Of a stretch of DNA of 64,000 nt, positions 60,313 to 64,000 are shown piece by piece. The DNA is from Rhizobium sp. Root482 (GTDB lineage Bacteria; Pseudomonadota; Alphaproteobacteria; Rhizobiales; Rhizobiaceae), in the NCBI RefSeq assembly GCF_001426565.1, contig NZ_LMFA01000012.1:646531-710530 (forward strand), written 5' to 3'. The translations under genes and the position numbers were made by a program. The notes under the pieces were generated by a model, which saw nothing but the letters and a program-made list of their open reading frames with translations, did not search any database and was not told the DNA's origin. Every line of letters starts with the position of its first letter. Positions within the stretch are counted from its first letter, which is position 1.

Positions 60313-61020
60313 TCACTCTGCGTCCATGCCGATTACGCCGCCAGCTGCCAGAATCTGATCGATATCCGTGGTTCCACGGTGGCGATAGCCGTCGAGGTGC
60401 GCCAACCTGTAAGCATTTGCCTTTCCGACATTGCTCTCCCAGGACTCTACGCGCTCAACGTGGATCATTCCGTTCAGGGCTAGCACGTCCAGGCCTTGCC
60501 TAATTTGATGTCGCTGCAGGCCGGTATACTCGGTAATGGCGGTGTAGCTCAGGAGCGCCAGATTCAGCTTGCGGTCGCGGCGCGATACGAACAGGAGATA
60601 GAGCTTCAGGGCGTAAAGTTCCCCTTGGCTGCGCTTCCCGAAGCGATGAGCGAAAAGTAATTCGCCACGTTGGTAAAGTCCCTTGGCCGGAAGTTTGGCC
60701 CAGCCCTCCGAGAGCTTGAAGTCAACAAGCTGGAAGGTGCTCTGTCCGTGCGGTTCACGTATCAATAGTTGGCGCTTTTCAAGAACATCGAGTCCTGCCG
60801 CCACGGTAGCACGGCTCATTCCCGTGATGAGAAGGAATTGATCGTAGGTCATCCGAGCGACACCCTCATCGTCTGTGCGATGAGCGATGGCGATCAACGC
60901 TATCAGGGCTGCGATTTGGCTACCGCCCTCGCCCTTCTTCCACATGAACTCCTGAAGACGCTTCTGTTCGATCCATTCGGTCGGGAGGCGTACCCACTCA
61001 TGATGACGATAGGCTTTCAC
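60313..61020 (-). CDS. Winged-helix protein, possible replication or regulatory factor (235 aa)
   Basis: Start at a GTG at 61020 with GGGAG ten bases before it. Two winged-helix-like regions are visible: MTYDQFLLITGMSRATVAAG (DVLEKRQLLI) and YTAITEYTGLQRHQIRQGLD (VLALNGMIHV). Paired winged helices recall plasmid replication initiators and helix-turn-helix DnaD-like proteins. It is coupled to the small membrane ORF upstream by a GTGA overlap, and direct repeats lie further upstream. Function is open. Confidence 0.6.
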   Translation of the reverse strand: MKAYRHHEWVRLPTEWIEQKRLQEFMWKKGEGGSQIAALIALIAIAHRTDDEGVARMTYDQFLLITGMSRATVAAGLDVLEKRQLLIREPHGQSTFQLVDFKLSEGWAKLPAKGLYQRGELLFAHRFGKRSQGELYALKLYLLFVSRRDRKLNLALLSYTAITEYTGLQRHQIRQGLDVLALNGMIHVERVESWESNVGKANAYRLAHLDGYRHRGTTDIDQILAAGGVIGMDAE

Positions 61021-61151
61021 TTGTTGCGCTCCCGCATGATCTCGCGAATGACCCAGAGCATTGCGAGCACGATAACCCCAAGGGCAGTTACACCCGTCAA
61101 ACGCTCGGGCGGAATGGTGAACAGGAATGTCAGAAATTCCAGGACTGTCAT
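61017..61151 (-). CDS. Small membrane protein (44 aa)
   Basis: The minus strand from ATG 61151 reads MTVLEFLTFLFTIPPERLTG, a hydrophobic VTALGVIVLAMLWVIREIM and a basic end RERNK. A strong AGGAG site lies 6 bases upstream. It ends in a GTGA overlap with the winged-helix gene, so the two are translated together. Single-helix small protein; function unknown. Confidence 0.7.
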   Translation of the reverse strand: MTVLEFLTFLFTIPPERLTGVTALGVIVLAMLWVIREIMRERNK

Positions 61152-61433
61152 GGCTCAACTCCTATTTTTGGCGACCATGACAAAAAAATAGAAGCCTAGA
61201 AGCGTCTATTCTAGAAGCAGTTTCTTAGGAGTTGCACAAGGGTTTTGTTATTTTCCCAGCTTGTACAAAGGCTTAGAAAGTAGCGGAACAGTTTTTAGGA
61301 GAACCTGTTCTAGTTCGCGAAACGGGCCATCTTAGAATTCCGTGAACTACTTTGAGCCAGCGCGACCGTGGTCGACAGATAATATCGCAAGTGCCGCCAT
61401 AGCTAAAGTTTTGATTCTGGAACGACGCCAACA
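61152..61433. promoter_or_regulatory. Upstream region with TAGAAGC direct repeats
   Basis: No gene. TAGAAGC occurs at 61189-61195, 61197-61203 and 61212-61218 (two adjacent, one more 15 bases on). A second inverted pair GAACAG/CTGTTC spans 61286-61310. These look like binding sites for the protein made by the downstream operon. Confidence 0.5.
61188..61218. repeat. Three TAGAAGC repeats, iteron- or operator-like
   Basis: ATAGAAGC, CTAGAAGC and CTAGAAGC within 31 bases, upstream of the small membrane and winged-helix genes. Confidence 0.6.
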
Positions 61434-61802
61434 CTATTTCTGCGACGGATCGTTCGCCGCGACGATCAGACATGCTCGCTCGTACAACTCGTCAAAAGTA
61501 ATTACTTCCGGGCGTAGTAGGTTCCTGCGGAAACGCTCGAAGGACGCGAACTTACGCTCGTTCACTCCATGCTCACCATCGAATTCGCTCAGGCGGCCAC
61601 AAATGACGAAAGAGCGAGGCTCGGTAGTGTAGATCGTTTCCCCGGTTGGTTCGCCACTGGTGTCGGTCACACGGACTGTCGCACACCAACGCTCGACGGC
61701 GGCAGCCACGGTACCCTGCACTTGGGAGAGCGCGCACGTATGCGCCTTCGAGGGAGCACAGATGCCCGAACGGCTTCTGCGAATATACGCGTTGCTTCGT
61801 AC
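61434..61802 (-). pseudogene. Truncated Shedu/DUF4263-like protein
   Basis: The open frame has only the C-terminal end of a DUF4263 (Shedu) protein: ALSQVQGTVAAAVERW, then PRSFVICGRLSEFDGEHGVN, ERKFASFERFRRNLLRPEVI and TFDELYERACLIV. A stop lies upstream at 61805 and no start with similarity exists. Shedu proteins are anti-phage nucleases; this remnant lacks most of the catalytic PD-(D/E)XK region, so it is expected to be inactive. The GTG at 61721 could start a 95-residue fragment. Confidence 0.65.
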
Positions 61803-62107
61803 TTAATTTCCGTTGTCGTTTCGTATATACGGACGGCCTGCGGCGATCAGTTTCGTTTACTACGTTAATTCATACGACATTGCGTCGTTGACAATGCGGT
61901 GCATTGCGCACATATCTAATTGGCCTTGTGTCGTTTTATGCAGAGCGGTTTAACCTAGCTTTAGGTATCGCTCAGCCTTTAGCGTTTGTATCGGTGGATT
62001 TTGAGCAGCGGCGTAAAGTCGTGATCTGGTCATATCGCAGCGGTGAAACGAATTTCCACATAGGCAACAAATTGGACGGGAGCGTATTCGTACGCTCCCG
62101 TTTCGCG
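61803..62107. other. AT-rich gap between Shedu relic and interrupted gene
   Basis: About 300 bases with no gene. A hairpin at 62076-62101 (ACGGGAGCGTA with TACGCTCCCGT, TTCG loop) follows the minus-strand gene that ends at 62108 and may terminate it. Confidence 0.55.
62076..62101 (-). terminator. TTCG-loop hairpin after gene 62108
   Basis: An 11-bp perfect stem with a UUCG tetraloop, seven bases after the stop at 62108; no T-run on the minus side, but the stem is strong. Confidence 0.7.
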
Positions 62108-62697
62108 TTACGCGATGAAGTCGTTCGGAAACATGTTTATGTAGTCCCTCTTCGATACAGTAGCACCCCCTACGTGACATCCTGGAAATTCACCGGACAT
62201 TTTTCCCGAAGCTAGCGACACGTTGTAGTGTTTATCTACCTCGTACCTTTTACCAAATCGGAAGTTGGCTCCGAATAAGCAGCTATTCCCGTGAGGTGGG
62301 TTTTTCGTATCCGGTTTCGCGTGATGTTCCGGACCGTATGCGAAATACCGGTCTTTATCATCCACGAAATACGTCTTGGGAGACGTTGATACCGTCATTG
62401 GAGTCTGGCGTTTACGCAGCTGCCCGAAGAAATTGCTCAATGCCAGCGGTAAACCTTTCGCTGGCACCCCTGCAGAAAATATTTCGTCCAATGTATTCAA
62501 TTCCGCTGCAATGAAATTTCTCAATGGTAGAAGAAGCATTTTTCTTCGTCCCTCCTTGTCGAACTCTTCGGCGTAGAAAGAGAAAGATTTGGCGAGCAGC
62601 GGTAGCGTTCTGTTGAAATAATTATGAATACTCATGCCGCCGAGATTACGGTCGAGCTTCGAAACGAAGAAAATACGGCCCAGCTCGGCGATAATTT
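62108..62697 (-). pseudogene. Hypothetical gene interrupted by the IS element
   Basis: About 195 residues (IIAELGRIFFVSKLDRNLGG ... YINMFPNDFIA) read in from the IS left end. Upstream codons come from the IS, so the true 5' part was cut off and lies beyond the window. The retained part has FNRTLPLLAKSFSFYAEEFD and YFVDDKDRYFAYGPEHHAKP; no family recognised. An ATG at residue GGMSIHNYF could still start a shorter product. Confidence 0.6.
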
Positions 62698-62895
62698 GGT
62701 AATCCCCCCGCAAATTAACGGGCTTCAAAAGTAGAATTTTCTCGGGCTTTATGAACGAGGAGATTTTGATGAAGACGAGCAGATTTAGCGAACCCCGGTA
62801 ATCCCCCCGCAAATTAACGGGCTTCAAAAGTAGAATTTTCTCGGGCTTTATGAACGAGGAGATTTTGATGAAGACGAGCAGATTTAGCGAACCCC
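62698..62895 (+). repeat. 99-bp tandem duplication of the IS left end
   Basis: 62698-62796 and 62797-62895 appear identical and abut exactly. Each holds the terminal repeat and the start of orfA; the first copy of orfA hits a stop (TAA) inside the second terminal repeat. Confidence 0.93.
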
Positions 62896-63131
62896 AAATC
62901 CTTGCCATCCTTCGCCAGGCGGAAGGGGGCGTCCCAGTCCCCGAGCTTTGCCGGGAACATGGAATGAGCACGGCATCCTTTTACAAATGGCGATCCAAAT
63001 ACGGCGGCATGGACGCGTCGATGATCAGCCAGCTGAAGGCTCTGGAGGATGAGAACCGTCGGCTGAAGAAGATGTATGCCGAGATGAGCATGCAGGCAGA
63101 ATTGCTGAAGGAAGCTCTGGGAAAAAAATAA
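62850..63131 (+). CDS. IS3-family transposase OrfA
   Basis: The 93-residue HTH protein ([40 protein letters not shown], then a leucine-zipper-like [20 protein letters not shown]) is OrfA of the IS407 type. The ATG at 62850 (or 62868, MKTSRF) is in the second copy of the duplication. It ends in GGG followed by seven A residues and TAA (63122-63131), a typical slippery site for -1 frameshifting into OrfB. Confidence 0.93.
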   Translation: MNEEILMKTSRFSEPQILAILRQAEGGVPVPELCREHGMSTASFYKWRSKYGGMDASMISQLKALEDENRRLKKMYAEMSMQAELLKEALGKK

Positions 63132-63154
63132 CACGGCCGTCTCAACGCCGAGAG

Positions 63155-63955
63155 ATGGCCGGGAAAGCCGTGGCATCGCGCGGGGTGAGCATTGCGCTTG
63201 CCTGCCGCACCTTCGCGGTCAGCGAGACCTGCTATCGTTACAGCGCCAAGCTGAACGACGAGAACGAGCAGATCGCCGATCTTCTGATCGGACTGACGCG
63301 GGCAAAGAAGACCTGGGGCTTCGGCCTGTGTTTTCTTTATCTGCGGAATGTCCGGGGACATCGCTGGAACCATAAGCGCGTATACCGCATCTACCGCGAG
63401 CTGGAGTTGAACCTCAGGATCAAGCCACGCAGGCGTTTGAAGCGGGACAAGCCCGATGCCTTGACTGTGCCTGAGGCTCCGAACCTGGTTTGGTCCATGG
63501 ACTTCATGGCAGATCGTTTGGAAGACGGCAGGCAATTCCGACTGCTGAATGTTCTGGACGACTTCAACCGCGAAGGGTTGGGCATCGAGGTGGATTTTTC
63601 GCTGCCTGCTGAACGCGTCATCCGCAGTCTGAACCAGATCATCGAATGGCGCGGCAAACCGTTCGCCATTCGTGTGGACAATGGGCCCGAGTACGTCAGT
63701 GGCAAACTGATGGAATGGGCCGAAACGCAAGGAATTGCCTTGAGCCACATCCAGCCCGGAAAGCCGCAACAAAATGCCTATGTCGAGCGCTACAACCGCA
63801 CCGTCCGACATGAATGGCTAGACCAATACATCATTGAAAGCATCGAGGAGGCGCAGGAATTCGCCACACAGTGGCTATGGACCTACAACAACGAACGGCC
63901 CAATATGGGCATCGGCGGCATAACACCCGCACAGAAACTGAAAATGGCCGCGTGA
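63155..63955 (+). CDS. IS3-family transposase OrfB (DDE integrase)
   Basis: The 266-residue catalytic part has the DDE triad at D116 ([11 protein letters not shown]), D175 (IRVDNGPEY) and E211 ([10 protein letters not shown]), with 35 residues between the last two as in retroviral-type integrases. It is in the -1 frame to orfA and is expected to be made as an OrfAB fusion by slippage on the A7 run. It appears intact. The insertion cut the gene at 62108-62697. Confidence 0.95.
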   Translation: MAGKAVASRGVSIALACRTFAVSETCYRYSAKLNDENEQIADLLIGLTRAKKTWGFGLCFLYLRNVRGHRWNHKRVYRIYRELELNLRIKPRRRLKRDKPDALTVPEAPNLVWSMDFMADRLEDGRQFRLLNVLDDFNREGLGIEVDFSLPAERVIRSLNQIIEWRGKPFAIRVDNGPEYVSGKLMEWAETQGIALSHIQPGKPQQNAYVERYNRTVRHEWLDQYIIESIEEAQEFATQWLWTYNNERPNMGIGGITPAQKLKMAA

Positions 63956-64000
63956 ATTCTACTGCGGAGCCCCGTTAAAAACGGGGGGATTACCATTTCA

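Larger units (their letters stand above)
62698..63994 (+). mobile_element. IS3-family insertion sequence
   Basis: Ends are inverted repeats (left GGTAATCCCCCCGCAAATTA; right end mirrors it as TTAAAAACGGGGGGATTACC), bounded by ATTT on both sides (62694-62697 and 63995-63998), a 4-bp target duplication as made by the IS407 group. It carries orfA and orfB in different frames. The element is longer than normal because its left 99 bases are duplicated in tandem. Confidence 0.88.

Overview
The window is alphaproteobacterial and almost certainly from Rhizobiaceae (Rhizobium, Agrobacterium, Shinella or Ciceribacter type). The evidence is RirA, a PhyR/NepR general stress response (GSR) locus surrounded by EcfG-type promoters, an arsR-aqpS-arsC-arsH operon as known in Sinorhizobium, the TIGR02587/TIGR02588 pair, a RIME-like rhizobial palindrome, and a tRNA-His 3' half whose discriminator base is A.

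Layout. 1-5.3 kb: housekeeping genes on the minus strand (MAPEG protein, guaB, and the overlapping string ppx/gppA, rlmE, VOC protein). 5.57 kb: tRNA-Gln(CUG). 5.9-10 kb: arsenic resistance, with arsR, a decayed arsN2 fragment, aqpS, arsC, arsH and an ArsK-like MFS exporter on the minus strand and a DUF6428 gene facing away. 10-14 kb: a large MscS channel behind a DUF900 hydrolase. 14-18.7 kb: a winged-helix/TolB/TPR regulator divergent from a small-protein/HlyD/DUF2955 efflux operon, with a perfect palindrome between them. 19-21 kb: an O-GlcNAc-transferase-like protein.

21.4-33 kb is a general stress region. It holds nepR and phyR, a second NepR-like protein, and many small envelope or stress proteins (BON, CsbD, DUF1328, DUF3309, PRC-barrel, a glycine-zipper lipoprotein). 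I found ten promoter-like sites of the form GGAAC-N16/17-CGTT (one starts TGAAC) in front of these genes, and an eleventh at 46.4 kb. The stress module and its regulators therefore look like one physically clustered EcfG regulon.

33-46.7 kb: ridA, a complete dppABCDF peptide importer, a LuxR-type regulator, a single-domain response regulator, rirA with an Irr-type box, an M48 protease, a DUF898 membrane protein, mmsA and a divergent LysR regulator.

46.73 kb to the end is an integrated mobile element entering at the 3' half of tRNA-His. It carries a 683-residue tyrosine recombinase with an extended C-terminus and a candidate plasmid-type replication initiator next to iteron-like repeats. It also has a tightly overlapping minus-strand operon that includes four proteins sharing a CxxCG zinc-binding motif plus a metallophosphoesterase, several unknown membrane proteins, a truncated Shedu/DUF4263 relic, and an IS3-family element that has interrupted a gene and carries a 99-bp tandem duplication of its own left end. 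The right end of the element lies outside the window.
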